Source: Mesonia sp008017825 (GTDB lineage: Bacteria > Bacteroidota > Bacteroidia > Flavobacteriales > Flavobacteriaceae). Taken from it: a stretch of DNA of 64,000 bases. The notes under the pieces were generated by a model. That model did not search any database. It was not told where the DNA came from and was given only the letters and a program-made list of their open reading frames with translations. The stretch spans positions 33,446 to 97,445 of the forward strand of contig NZ_VRLS01000010.1 of assembly GCF_008017825.1 (NCBI RefSeq), written 5' to 3'. The translations under genes were made by a program, and so were the position numbers. Below are positions 44,599 to 53,897 of this stretch, one piece after another; the first letter of the stretch is position 1, and each line of letters begins with the position of its first letter.

Positions 44599-45085
44599 CA
44601 TATAAAAAAGAATCGGCGACCTCTATATCTATTGTTTTATCTTCATTGATAAAATATTTGAAGATAAGCTCTCCCCAGTATTTACCATCGGTAAACTCTG
44701 CAATCCCCCATTTATGGTTAAGAAGTTTTATAGCATTAACAGCCATATTTCCTTCCATTCCTTGATAAGGTACTAATGGATTATCGCTATCTATACTGTT
44801 TTGATCTAAAATTTGAGACTGAATTAAGCCATTAAACTCTTCCACTTGAAAATCTCTATCTTCAATATACATTTTTGCCTTATCACTATTTAATAAAGAA
44901 AACTTGCTATTAGCTCCTATTAAATTGACTAGCGAATCTTTTTCTTGTTCTAGCTGTTCGTTTTCTTGAGAAAGTTGCTCAATTTGCGCTTCTTGTCTTT
45001 CTAAACCTTTTTTTGAATTTGCAAATTGAAATACAATGTATAATAATGCAAATAAAAACAAAAACATAAATAATTTTCCTCTCAT
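44591..45085 (-). CDS. membrane-anchored coiled-coil protein
   Basis: 164 residues: a single N-terminal membrane segment (MFLFLFALLYIVFQF), then a coiled coil of about 30 residues (KKGLERQEAQIEQLSQENEQLEQEKDSLVNLI), then a globular C-terminal domain ending VADSFLYAN. I do not recognise the family. Its start shares a base with the stop of the MBL-fold gene, so the two are coupled. Confidence 0.7.
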   Translation of the reverse strand: MRGKLFMFLFLFALLYIVFQFANSKKGLERQEAQIEQLSQENEQLEQEKDSLVNLIGANSKFSLLNSDKAKMYIEDRDFQVEEFNGLIQSQILDQNSIDSDNPLVPYQGMEGNMAVNAIKLLNHKWGIAEFTDGKYWGELIFKYFINEDKTIDIEVADSFLYAN

Positions 45086-45846
45086 CAGATTTCAATTTTA
45101 AGATTATCGTAAGCCAAAAATACATTTTCTGGCAACTCTGCTTCCACTTCTTCGTGAAAACCTAATAAATGACTTATATGTGTTAAGTAAGCTTTTTCAG
45201 GCTGAAGTTCTTCAATAATAGCTAAAGCTTCCTCTAGATTAAGGTGTGAATGGTGAGGCTCCTTCCGTAAAGCATTAATCACCAAAACTTTTAATCCCTT
45301 AATTTTATTTTTCTCCTCAGCACTAATTGTTTTTGCATCGGTGATGTAAGCAAAATCTTTTAGTCTAAATCCAAAAACCTGTAATTTGTTGTGTAAGACA
45401 TTTACCGGTGTTACTTCTAATTGATCTAGTTTAAACGGTTCTCCATTCAACTCTATCACATTTACTTCGGGAGCACCAGGATATTTATTTTTCTCCTCGA
45501 ACACATAATCAAACCTTTTCTTAAGGGCATTAACTACTCTTGGATGTGCGTACACAGAAATTTTACCTTGTCGGAAATAAAACGGACGAACATCATCTAA
45601 ACCTATAATATGGTCGTTATGTTCGTGTGTAAATAGAATGCCGTTGATTTTAGAAACTTGATGAGCTAACATTTGCTGTCTAAAATCTGGACCACAATCA
45701 ATAATATATCGATTCTCACCCCATTCTATCATCGCAGATACCCGCAAACGCTTGTCTTTAGGGTTATTACTTAGACAAACAGGATGGTCACTTCCTATAA
45801 CAGGAATGCCTTGTGAAGTTCCAGTACCTAAAAATGTAATTTTCAC
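45085..45846 (-). CDS. PhnP-like MBL-fold metallohydrolase
   Basis: A 253-residue metallo-beta-lactamase-fold hydrolase. It has the PhnP-type opening FLGTGTSQGIPVIG, the metal motif FTHEHNDHIIGLDD (HxHxDH), and further ligands in VNVLHNK, YITDAKT and YLTHISHLLGFH. PhnP itself is a cyclic-phosphate phosphodiesterase, but there are no phosphonate genes here, so this member's substrate is unknown. It precedes the coiled-coil gene in an overlapping pair. Confidence 0.85.
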   Translation of the reverse strand: MKITFLGTGTSQGIPVIGSDHPVCLSNNPKDKRLRVSAMIEWGENRYIIDCGPDFRQQMLAHQVSKINGILFTHEHNDHIIGLDDVRPFYFRQGKISVYAHPRVVNALKKRFDYVFEEKNKYPGAPEVNVIELNGEPFKLDQLEVTPVNVLHNKLQVFGFRLKDFAYITDAKTISAEEKNKIKGLKVLVINALRKEPHHSHLNLEEALAIIEELQPEKAYLTHISHLLGFHEEVEAELPENVFLAYDNLKIEI

Positions 45847-45945
45847 GCATTAAATTTGTCACAAAAGTAGTTATATTTTTTTGTTTAAATGTCAATTCAC
45901 TACCTTTGATAGTGTAATAATGATATTAAAACTTTATATATAGCT

Positions 45946-47403
45946 ATGCCAATTACCATTATGGGCGACAAGGAATTTGAAAACATTCCTTCTATCAACA
46001 GCAAAGCACTTCGTATTAATTTAAACGAAAATATTTACGGAACATTTTCGGAAATTGGTGCAGGTCAAGAAACGGTTCGAAATTTCTTTAGAGCAGGTGG
46101 TGCTTCGGGTACCATTGCCAAAACCATGAGTGCCTACGATAAAGACTTTAGTGACGCCATTTATGGAGTTGAAGATGACAAAAGATATGTTACTGAAGCT
46201 CGCTTAAAGCGGATGTTATCTCACGAAATGAAACTTATTGAAGAACGTATTGATCGTGAAAAACACCCCAATAAGCTCTTTTTTAGTTTTGCAAATACGG
46301 TGGCTACCATAGATTTTGCAAAGAAATATAAAGGTCATGGTTGGGTAGGTATTAAATATCAAGTTACACCTGGGGAAGATTATAACGAAATCATTTTACA
46401 CGTTAGATTTCATGAGAACGACGCTCGTTTACAGCAAAATACTTTAGGTATTCTTGGAGTGAATCTAATTTACGGGGCCTATTATAAATATGATTCTCCT
46501 AAAAAATTACTGAGGTACCTTTATGATCATATAGATAAAGACCAAATAGAAATCGACACTATTAACTTTTCTGGACCACGTTTTAAAGAAGTTGATAACC
46601 GATTAATGAGTTTACAACTTGTAAAAAACGGGATGACCGAAGCGGTCATGTTTGCCCCAGACGGTAATAATGTCTTACCTGCACGTGTGCTTTACAAGAA
46701 AAATGTCCTTGCTTTACGAGGTAGTTTTAGGCCTGTTACCAAAGTGAATATGGATATCTATAAAAACTCTATGGAGCTTTTCTTAGATGAAAAACGAGTA
46801 AAGGAAGATAATACCATTTGTATTTTTGAAATTACTTTATCTAATTTAAGATCTGAAGGAGAGATAGATGAAAAAGACTTTATGGATAGAGCTAAACTGC
46901 TTTGTTCCTTAGGTCATACCGTAATGATTTCTAACTTTCAAGAGTATTACAAAGTTGTAGAATATTTCTCTCGCTATACTAAACAACGTATGGGATTAGC
47001 GATGGGAGTTAACAACCTCATTGATATTTTTGATGAAAAATACTATCGTCACCTTAGCGGAGGAATCTTAGAAGCTTTTGGTAAACTGTTCTTTAAAGAC
47101 TTAAAGGTTTATTTATACCCTTGGAAAGACGGAAAGACAAATCAGATTACTGATAGTGACAGTCTAAAAGTTCACCCTAGAATGAAAGAGCTTTATAAGT
47201 TCTTTAAATACAACGGGAAAGTAGTTGATATTAAAGACTACGATCCTTCTATTATGGATATTTATTCTAGAGAAGCTTTACAAATGATAGCGAATGATGA
47301 AGAGGGTTGGGAAGAAATGCTCCCTGAAAATACGGCAAGCCTTGTAAGAGAGCAACACCTGTTTGGATATCAACAGAAGAAAGAGACTGAAAAAATAGAA
47401 TAA
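45946..47403 (+). CDS. conserved cytoplasmic protein of unknown function
   Basis: A 485-residue soluble protein with no signal peptide or transmembrane segment. Well-conserved-looking blocks are LNENIYGTFSEIGAGQETVRNFFRAGGASGTIAKTMSAYD near the N-terminus, LFFSFANTVATIDF, GHGWVGIKYQ, and a C-terminal ALQMIANDEEGWEEMLP. Relatives are common in Bacteroidota and have sometimes been labelled as TonB-dependent receptors, which this sequence does not support (no plug, barrel or secretion signal). The function is unknown. Confidence 0.75.
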   Translation: MPITIMGDKEFENIPSINSKALRINLNENIYGTFSEIGAGQETVRNFFRAGGASGTIAKTMSAYDKDFSDAIYGVEDDKRYVTEARLKRMLSHEMKLIEERIDREKHPNKLFFSFANTVATIDFAKKYKGHGWVGIKYQVTPGEDYNEIILHVRFHENDARLQQNTLGILGVNLIYGAYYKYDSPKKLLRYLYDHIDKDQIEIDTINFSGPRFKEVDNRLMSLQLVKNGMTEAVMFAPDGNNVLPARVLYKKNVLALRGSFRPVTKVNMDIYKNSMELFLDEKRVKEDNTICIFEITLSNLRSEGEIDEKDFMDRAKLLCSLGHTVMISNFQEYYKVVEYFSRYTKQRMGLAMGVNNLIDIFDEKYYRHLSGGILEAFGKLFFKDLKVYLYPWKDGKTNQITDSDSLKVHPRMKELYKFFKYNGKVVDIKDYDPSIMDIYSREALQMIANDEEGWEEMLPENTASLVREQHLFGYQQKKETEKIE

Positions 47404-47420
47404 ATTGCACCTATATAAAT

Positions 47421-47455
47421 AAAAAAACTCCTTAGATACTATAAGGAGTTTTTTT
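47421..47455. terminator. bidirectional terminator between convergent genes
   Basis: AAAAAAACTCCTTA pairs with TAAGGAGTTTTTTT across a 7-base loop. The A-run on one side and T-run on the other allow it to end both the 485-residue-protein gene and murA. Confidence 0.85.
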
Positions 47456-47476
47456 ATTAAGTTTGTTTATTAAAAA

Positions 47477-48787
47477 TTACATTCTTGTAATTTTAGCTCC
47501 TATTGCTTTTAATCTTTCATCTATATTTTCGTAACCTCTATCAATCTGTTCAATATTATGAATAGTTGAAGTTCCTTTTGCTGAAAGTGCAGCAATTAGT
47601 AATGAAATTCCAGCTCTAATATCTGGGCTTGTCATAGTAGTTGCCTTTAGAGTAGATTTAAAGTCATGACCAATAATAGTCGCTCTATGAGGATCACACA
47701 ATATAATCTTAGCTCCCATATCTATTAATTTATCTACAAAGAACAGTCGGCTTTCAAACATTTTTTGATGTATAAGCACACTTCCTCTAGCTTGTGTGGC
47801 CACTACTAACATAATACTCAATAAATCTGGTGTAAAACCAGGCCAAGGAGCATCACTAATATTCATAATCGAACCATCAATAAAGCTTTGGACTTCATAT
47901 CCATCTTTATGGGCAGGAACATATAAGTCATCCTCTTTCTTCTCTATGGTAATTCCTAATTTACGAAAAGTATTAGGTATGAGACCTAAATTCTCCCAGC
48001 TTACATTTTTAATCGTAATTTCACTTTTGGTCATAGCAGCTAAACCTATCCATGAACCTATTTCGATCATATCAGGTAAAATTCTGTGGGTACAACCATT
48101 TAATTTTTCTACTCCTTCAATTTCTAAAAGATTAGAACCTATACCTTTTATCTTAGCTCCCATAGAAACCAACATTCTACACAGCTGTTGTAAATAAGGT
48201 TCGCAAGCCGCATTATAAATAGTGGTTATTCCTTTTGCTAAAACAGCTGCCATTAAAATATTTGCTGTACCAGTGACTGATGCTTCTTCCAAGAGCATGT
48301 AGGTACCTTTTAAGCCCTTAGGCGCTTCTACTCCGTAAAAACGTTCTTCTTTATTATATCTAAATTTGGCTCCTAACTTTATAAAGCCTTCAAAATGTGT
48401 ATCTAGTCTTCTTCTTCCTATTTTATCTCCTCCAGGTCGCGGAATATACCCTTTACCATATTTAGCTAATAAAGGCCCTACAATCATTATCGAACCTCTT
48501 AAGCTACTTCCTTCTTCTTTAAACAACTCACTTTCTAAATAATCTAAGTGAAGTTTATCGCTGATAAAAGAATATTTTCCTTTTCCTAATTTTTGGATTT
48601 TCACCCCTAGATTACCTAAAATACCAATGAGTTTATTTACATCTCTAATATCTGGGATATTCTCAATGATAACCTCATCATCAGTTAATAGAACTGCACA
48701 AAGAATTTGTAAGGTTTCGTTCTTCGCTCCTTGCGGAGTTATTTCCCCCTTTAGAGAATGTCCTCCTTCAATTTGAAAAGTAGCCAT
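47477..48787 (-). CDS. murA: UDP-N-acetylglucosamine 1-carboxyvinyltransferase
   Basis: Transfers enolpyruvate from PEP to UDP-GlcNAc, the first committed step of peptidoglycan synthesis. The 436-residue protein has the EPT fold with GAKNETLQILCA, GSSLRGSIMIVGPLLAKYG, and DIRAGISLLIAALSAKG. At the active-site loop the usual Cys (GGC in E. coli, Cys115) is Asp121 (PRPGGDKIGRRRLDTH). That Cys-to-Asp form is known from other lineages and prevents alkylation by fosfomycin, so intrinsic resistance is predicted. It is upstream of a conserved DUF4290 gene's position on the same strand (gap 14 bases). Confidence 0.95.
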   Translation of the reverse strand: MATFQIEGGHSLKGEITPQGAKNETLQILCAVLLTDDEVIIENIPDIRDVNKLIGILGNLGVKIQKLGKGKYSFISDKLHLDYLESELFKEEGSSLRGSIMIVGPLLAKYGKGYIPRPGGDKIGRRRLDTHFEGFIKLGAKFRYNKEERFYGVEAPKGLKGTYMLLEEASVTGTANILMAAVLAKGITTIYNAACEPYLQQLCRMLVSMGAKIKGIGSNLLEIEGVEKLNGCTHRILPDMIEIGSWIGLAAMTKSEITIKNVSWENLGLIPNTFRKLGITIEKKEDDLYVPAHKDGYEVQSFIDGSIMNISDAPWPGFTPDLLSIMLVVATQARGSVLIHQKMFESRLFFVDKLIDMGAKIILCDPHRATIIGHDFKSTLKATTMTSPDIRAGISLLIAALSAKGTSTIHNIEQIDRGYENIDERLKAIGAKITRM

Positions 48788-48801
48788 AGGTAATAAAAAA
48801 A

Positions 48802-49464
48802 TTAGTAGCGCTTACGGCTACGGTTACGATGAGTTTTTTTATGTGTAGATTTTGTAGAAGTTGATGATGATTTACTGTAACGTTTGTTGTTACTACCTCG
48901 AATAAGATCTGAGGCTTCAGTAAGGTCTTCTTCTTTTTTATTCAAATTAATTTTACCATCACTTAATTCAAATAAATGATCAAAAATCACCTTATCGTCT
49001 ACCGTATCTCGGTTCCAATTAAGGTAACATTTTTTCATATGATTAGCGATATTAAATACAAGCGCCTCTTTTAAATCTCCTTCTTCCCACTTTAAAGCAG
49101 CGTCGATCATCGTCTTGATATTATTTCCATAAAAACGATATTTAGGATAATTTTGAGGGTATGCCAATGGAGAGGGTGCTTCTTGAAGTTTTTCTCTAGA
49201 AGGCTTAGGATAAGGAGAATCTACATTTAGCTTAAAATCACTAATAATAAAAAGCTGATCCCATAGTTTATGCTGAAAATCTGGCACATCGCGCAAATGT
49301 GGGTTTAAATTTCCCATCACAGCAATGATAGATTTAGCTACTTCGTTTCTTTCTTTATCATCTTCTATGCTTATCGCATGTTCTACCATTTTTTGAATAT
49401 GTCTGCCATATTCTGGAATAAAAAGTTTACTCCTTTCTGAGTTGTATTCTAAATCGTATATCAA
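48802..49464 (-). CDS. DUF4290 family protein
   Basis: 220 residues with the family's blocks LEYNSERSKLFIPEYGRHIQKMVEHA and KYRFYGNNIKTMIDAALKWEEGDLKEALVFNIANHMKKCYLNWNRDTVDD. The C-terminal ~40 residues are Ser/Lys/Arg-rich (STSTKSTHKKTHRNRSRKRY), a basic tail that could bind nucleic acid. The function is unknown. It is encoded directly before murA (14 bases), a pairing common in this phylum. Confidence 0.85.
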   Translation of the reverse strand: MIYDLEYNSERSKLFIPEYGRHIQKMVEHAISIEDDKERNEVAKSIIAVMGNLNPHLRDVPDFQHKLWDQLFIISDFKLNVDSPYPKPSREKLQEAPSPLAYPQNYPKYRFYGNNIKTMIDAALKWEEGDLKEALVFNIANHMKKCYLNWNRDTVDDKVIFDHLFELSDGKINLNKKEEDLTEASDLIRGSNNKRYSKSSSTSTKSTHKKTHRNRSRKRY

Positions 49465-49578
49465 AATTGAAAATTATATAGGTATAAATATTGTTGAAGC
49501 TGTAGTATCTAGCTTATAACGCTTGCAAAATAATAAATAATTAGCTACTACCTTATACTTTTAAGAAAAAAAATAAAT

Positions 49579-49872
49579 TTATAGAGAAATTACTCCTTCT
49601 ACCTTTTCTCCTACTTCTATATATTTTTCGATAACCGTATCGGGACTTTTCATTTTAACGTTAATAGAAACGCTTGTATAAGTACCCTTAGAAGATTCTT
49701 TTGTAGTTATAACAGCTCCCATATTATCAAAAATGTTTTCTATTTCGGCTATTTTTTTAGGACTAGAAGGCACGATAAATTTATATAAATATTCGCTAGG
49801 CCACTGGGCTGTTTCTTCTAATTTAACTTTTAATTTTTTATAAAAGTCATCACGCTCTTTATTTGAACTCAT
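49579..49872 (-). CDS. DUF493 (YbeD-like) family protein
   Basis: About 97 residues of the small ACT-like DUF493 fold (DFYKKLKVKLEETAQWPSEYLYKFIVP, then KGTYTSVSINVKMKSPDTVIEKYIEVG). I used the ATG at 49872 (MSSNKERDDFYKKL). A longer frame from 49941 would run into the divergent ATPase gene's start and adds non-conserved residues. The molecular role is not established. Confidence 0.75.
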   Translation of the reverse strand: MSSNKERDDFYKKLKVKLEETAQWPSEYLYKFIVPSSPKKIAEIENIFDNMGAVITTKESSKGTYTSVSINVKMKSPDTVIEKYIEVGEKVEGVISL

Positions 49873-49939
49873 AAATTTTATATCTTTTAAAAACAAAGAT
49901 ACTTCATTCATTTTTTTAAATTGCCAAAAAAAAGAATTC

Positions 49940-50485
49940 ATGGCTAAGGCTCAAAAAATATTAATTATTGGTGGTCCTGCAACAGGAAAATCATCAATCA
50001 TAACTCTTTTAGAACAAATGGGTTACCATTGCTTACCTGAAATTTCGAGAGAAATTACATTAAAAGCTCAGGAAGAAGGTACACAACAACTTTTTTTAAC
50101 TGAACCTTTGCGTTTTAGCGAATTACTCTTAGAAGGCAGAATTAAACAACACCAAGAAGCCAATTTTACTAATGCTAATTATGTTTTTATAGATCGAGGA
50201 ATTCCAGATATTACCGCTTATTTAGATTATAAGGAGGATAAATACCCTTCAAAATTTGAAAAAGCTAACTTAGAATATACTTACGATCAGGTTTTTTTAC
50301 TTCCTATTTGGGATGATATCTATGTTTCAGATAACGAACGCTATGAAAGTTTAGAGGAGGCAAAAAAAATTCAGCAACAGCTTGTTAGCACCTATACTCA
50401 ATTAGGTTATAACCTAATTGAAGTCCCTAAAGATTCTGTTGAAAAGCGTGTAGAGTTTATTTTAAAACATTCTAAAACTGAGTAA
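49940..50485 (+). CDS. P-loop ATP-binding protein (AAA_28-like)
   Basis: A 181-residue single-domain NTPase with Walker A GGPATGKSS (Lys17), an early Glu-containing helix PEISREI, and FIDRGIPDITAYLDY, which matches the AAA_28 family. The C-terminal part (YERYESLEEAKKIQQQL) is helical. Small proteins of this group may be kinases, but the substrate is unknown. recQ starts 4 bases after its stop. Confidence 0.8.
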   Translation: MAKAQKILIIGGPATGKSSIITLLEQMGYHCLPEISREITLKAQEEGTQQLFLTEPLRFSELLLEGRIKQHQEANFTNANYVFIDRGIPDITAYLDYKEDKYPSKFEKANLEYTYDQVFLLPIWDDIYVSDNERYESLEEAKKIQQQLVSTYTQLGYNLIEVPKDSVEKRVEFILKHSKTE

Positions 50486-50488
50486 TTA

Positions 50489-52390
50489 ATGCAAACCCCT
50501 GAAGACATATTACAGAGTTATTGGGGTTTTTCTAGCTTTAAACCTGCACAAAAACAAATTATAAATCACGTATTAACGGGAAATAATTGCTTAGCCTTAT
50601 TACCTACAGGAGGTGGTAAATCTATTTGTTTTCAAGTTCCTGCGCTTATAAAAGAAGGGATTTGTATTGTCATTTCTCCACTTATCGCTTTAATGCAAGA
50701 TCAAGTACAAAACCTTAATTCTAAAGGCATTAAATCTTTGATGCTAAAAAGTGGAACTTCTTACAAAGATCTTGACACGCTATTAGATAATTGTATTTAC
50801 GGAAACTATAAGTTTCTCTACCTTTCTCCCGAACGCCTACAACAAGATTTGGTGCAAGAAAGAATTGCAAAGATGAACGTAAATCTAATTGCTGTAGATG
50901 AAGCTCATTGCATATCAGAATGGGGACATGATTTTAGACCTTCTTACCGAAAAGTAAGTATTTTACAAGAAATTCATCCCAACATTCCCATAATTGCTTT
51001 AACAGCAACCGCTACTCAACAAGTACAAAAAGATATTTTAAAGACACTGAATATAGATTCTAAAAATGTTTTTAAATATAGCTTTAAGCGGAATAATATT
51101 CAATTTCTTGTAAAAAATGAAGAAGATAAAACTCATCAACTTCTTACCTTTTTAAAAAAGAATACAGGACCGAGTATTATTTACGTAAGAAACAGAAAAG
51201 CAACCCTACAGTTAAAAGAAACCTTACAACAAAATCAAATTTCTGCTGATGCTTATCATGGCGGATTAGAAACCTCTAAGAAAGATCAATTACTAGAAAA
51301 CTGGCTAAAAGAAGATTTTAAGGTGATGATCGCTACGACAGCTTTTGGAATGGGGATAGATAAAGAAAATGTTCAAAACGTAATTCATTTTCACCTCCCA
51401 GACAGTTTAGAAAGCTTTTTTCAAGAAGCAGGAAGAGCAGGTAGAAATGGAGAAAGCGCAACTTCTCTCCTACTCTATAACGACCATGATTTTCTATTAC
51501 TCGAAAATCAATTTTTAAAACATATTCCCACTATAAAAAGCGTTAAATTAGTTTATAAAAAATTAAACTCCTACTTCTCAACTGCTTATGGAGAAGGAGA
51601 ACAAACGGAACACAATTTTAATTTTATTGATTTTTGTAAAAACTATCAACTCCCTACAGCTATTACTTTTAACAGTTTAGAATTATTAGATCGAGTAGGT
51701 ATTTTAAAACTTACCAAAGAATTTTCTCAAAAAACCTCGCTTCAGTTTTTAATCTCAAGTAAACAGGTTTTTTATTTTTTGGAGAGAAACCCGCAATATG
51801 AACAAATTTTAAAAACACTTTTTAGATTAAAAGGTGGTTTTTTTGAACATAAGACTAGTTTTTCAGTTGAAAAACTGAGTGAAAAATCTGAGGTTTCCCC
51901 CGACATTATTAAAAGTAGACTAGAACACTTAGCTAAAGAGAAAATAATTGATTTAAGTATCGCTAATCAAGACACTAGCTTAGTATTTTTGGTTCCTAGA
52001 GAGGACGACATCACTATAAACCCTATTTCTAAATATATTAAGCAACAATATCATTTAAAAGAAGAAAAAATAAAAACGGTAACCTCTTTTGTAAGTTCAA
52101 ATGATCAATGTAAAGTAATCCAATTATTAGCCTACTTTGGTGAAAGCAAATTAGAGGAATGTGGAAAATGTTCTGTTTGCTTTCAGCGAAAGAAAAAGCA
52201 AACAAAAAGAGTTTATAACGATATTTACCAGCAAATTCTAGCTATCTTAACTCAGCAAGACTGTAATTTAAAAGAAATAGTTCCGCAAATTAAAGCTAAA
52301 GAAGAAGATACCATTTACATCTTAAGAGCGATGCTCGACAAAAAAATAATTTCGATTAGCAGTAATAATATTATTAAATTAAAAAAATGA
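50489..52390 (+). CDS. recQ: ATP-dependent DNA helicase RecQ
   Basis: A 3'-5' helicase used in recombination and repair. The 633-residue protein contains the Q-motif region, Walker A LPTGGGKSICFQ (Lys44), DEAH as AVDEAHCISEWGHDFRP, ALTATAT, and the motif VI region FHLPDSLESFFQEAGRAGRNG. The RQC zinc module is partly recognisable near CKVIQLLAYFGESKLEECGKCSVCF. The protein is shorter at the end than E. coli RecQ and no clear HRDC domain is seen. It lies between the ATPase gene and fmt (overlap of 4 bases with fmt). Confidence 0.92.
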   Translation: MQTPEDILQSYWGFSSFKPAQKQIINHVLTGNNCLALLPTGGGKSICFQVPALIKEGICIVISPLIALMQDQVQNLNSKGIKSLMLKSGTSYKDLDTLLDNCIYGNYKFLYLSPERLQQDLVQERIAKMNVNLIAVDEAHCISEWGHDFRPSYRKVSILQEIHPNIPIIALTATATQQVQKDILKTLNIDSKNVFKYSFKRNNIQFLVKNEEDKTHQLLTFLKKNTGPSIIYVRNRKATLQLKETLQQNQISADAYHGGLETSKKDQLLENWLKEDFKVMIATTAFGMGIDKENVQNVIHFHLPDSLESFFQEAGRAGRNGESATSLLLYNDHDFLLLENQFLKHIPTIKSVKLVYKKLNSYFSTAYGEGEQTEHNFNFIDFCKNYQLPTAITFNSLELLDRVGILKLTKEFSQKTSLQFLISSKQVFYFLERNPQYEQILKTLFRLKGGFFEHKTSFSVEKLSEKSEVSPDIIKSRLEHLAKEKIIDLSIANQDTSLVFLVPREDDITINPISKYIKQQYHLKEEKIKTVTSFVSSNDQCKVIQLLAYFGESKLEECGKCSVCFQRKKKQTKRVYNDIYQQILAILTQQDCNLKEIVPQIKAKEEDTIYILRAMLDKKIISISSNNIIKLKK

Positions 52391-53334
52391 CACCTTTACG
52401 TATTCTTTTTATGGGAACTCCAGAGTTCGCCGTAACCATTTTAGATAAAATTATTCAAGAAAATTATACTGTTGTAGGTGTAGTTACCGCTCCAGATAAA
52501 CCAGCTGGTAGAGGTCAAAAATTAAGAAAATCTGCTGTTAAGCTTTTTGCCGAAGAAAAAGATATAGAAGTGTTACAACCCACCAATTTAAAATCTGATG
52601 ATTTTCAAGAAGATTTAAATCGGCTACAGCCAAATCTAAATATTGTAGTTGCTTTTAGAATGCTTCCTAAAAAGGTTTGGAACTTCCCTACCCACGGTAC
52701 ATTTAATTTACATGCTTCTCTGCTTCCTCAATATAGAGGCGCTGCTCCCATTAACTGGGCTATCATTAATGGTGAAACTACTACTGGAGTGACCACTTTT
52801 TTTATTGATGAAAAGATTGATACGGGATCGGTAATTTTGAGTAAAGAGCTAGATATAGACGAAAAAGACAATGCAGGAACTCTTCATGACAAATTAATGC
52901 ACGAAGGAGCGAATTTAGTCGTAGAGACCTTACAAATCATTGAAAGTGGAAATGTAGAATTAAAAAAGCAAAATGAGTCTGCAGACTTAAAAACAGCCTA
53001 TAAATTGGTTAACGAAAACACCAAAATAGATTGGACTAAATCTACCAAAGAGATTTACAATCATATAAGAGGTTTAAGTCCTTATCCTGTGGCTTGGACT
53101 CAATTAGAAAATGGAGAAGAAGTATTGCGATGTAAAATTCAACAAGCAGGCTATACCTTAGAAAAACACAATTTAGAGTTGGGAAAAATTTCTCTTTTAG
53201 AAAAACAGCTTCTCGTTGCTACTAAAGACGGTTTTATCAAAATAGAAGAATTGCAACTTCCAGGAAAAAGAAAAATGAAAACAAAAGACCTGTTGAATGG
53301 CTACCAATTTACGGAAAATGCTAAAATGCTGTGA
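52387..53334 (+). CDS. fmt: methionyl-tRNA formyltransferase
   Basis: Formylates Met-tRNA(fMet) with 10-formyl-THF to allow translation initiation. The 315-residue protein has the N-terminal FMGTPEFAVTIL, the formyltransferase signature FNLHASLLPQYRGAAPINWAI (Asn-His and catalytic residues) and DTGSVI, and a C-terminal OB domain. It starts 4 bases inside the end of recQ. Confidence 0.95.
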   Translation: MTPLRILFMGTPEFAVTILDKIIQENYTVVGVVTAPDKPAGRGQKLRKSAVKLFAEEKDIEVLQPTNLKSDDFQEDLNRLQPNLNIVVAFRMLPKKVWNFPTHGTFNLHASLLPQYRGAAPINWAIINGETTTGVTTFFIDEKIDTGSVILSKELDIDEKDNAGTLHDKLMHEGANLVVETLQIIESGNVELKKQNESADLKTAYKLVNENTKIDWTKSTKEIYNHIRGLSPYPVAWTQLENGEEVLRCKIQQAGYTLEKHNLELGKISLLEKQLLVATKDGFIKIEELQLPGKRKMKTKDLLNGYQFTENAKML

Positions 53335-53438
53335 AGCCCTGAAAAGACTAGGATTGCATAAATTCCCACAAAAACAAGCTAGATTTATCAACAATTAACC
53401 AAAGTTATTAACAATCTAATGCATTTCCCCTGCTATTA

Positions 53439-53469
53439 CTTGCATGAAAGGTAAAAGCGTATAAATTTG
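53439..53469 (+). promoter_or_regulatory. promoter of the HU gene
   Basis: CTTG (53439-53442), 19 bases, then TAAATTTG (53462-53469) is a near-consensus Bacteroidota promoter. Transcription should begin near 53476, about 40 bases before the HU ATG. Confidence 0.7.
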
Positions 53470-53516
53470 TAGTGACGAATACATGTTTAACCAACAATTA
53501 GTTTAAAACAAAAATT

Positions 53517-53789
53517 ATGAACAAAACAAATTTAATTGATTCTATGGCAGAAGACGCTGGAATCTCTAAAGCAGCTGCTAAAAAAGCATTAGAATCTTTC
53601 TTAGAAAACGTAGAAGGATCTTTGAAAAAAGGAGACAGAGTATCTCTAGTAGGATTTGGATCTTGGTCAGTTTCTAAAAGAGCTGCTCGTGAAGGAAGAA
53701 ACCCTCAAACTGGAAAGACAATTAAAATTGCTGCAAAAAATGTAGTTAAATTTAAGGCAGGTTCAGATTTACAGAAGTCTGTAAACTAA
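53517..53789 (+). CDS. HU family DNA-binding protein
   Basis: A 90-residue nucleoid protein. It has the helical N-terminus (NKTNLIDSMAEDAGISKAAAKKALESFLENVE), the HU signature GFGSWSVSKRAAREGRNPQTGKTIKI (arm region) and a C-terminal helix. It binds and bends DNA as a dimer. It has its own promoter and terminator, suggesting strong, separate expression. Confidence 0.95.
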   Translation: MNKTNLIDSMAEDAGISKAAAKKALESFLENVEGSLKKGDRVSLVGFGSWSVSKRAAREGRNPQTGKTIKIAAKNVVKFKAGSDLQKSVN

Positions 53790-53808
53790 GAAATCTTTAT
53801 AGATAAAT

Positions 53809-53838
53809 TAAAAGACCCTTTTATAGGGTCTTTTTTTT
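53809..53838 (+). terminator. terminator of the HU gene
   Basis: Stem AAAGACCCT / AGGGTCTTT with a 5-base loop and a following run of eight Ts, 20 bases after the HU stop. Confidence 0.85.
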
Positions 53839-53897
53839 GTTGAAAATTTTGCTCTTCTAAAAATTTTAAATTATTTTTAAGTAAATAACTTTACACT

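Noticed and set aside
45946..47403. TonB-dependent receptor
   Set aside because: There is no signal peptide, plug or beta-barrel character, and the protein is soluble.
47796..48197. plus-strand frame of 133 codons
   Set aside because: It is antisense to murA, with no motif or ribosome-binding site.
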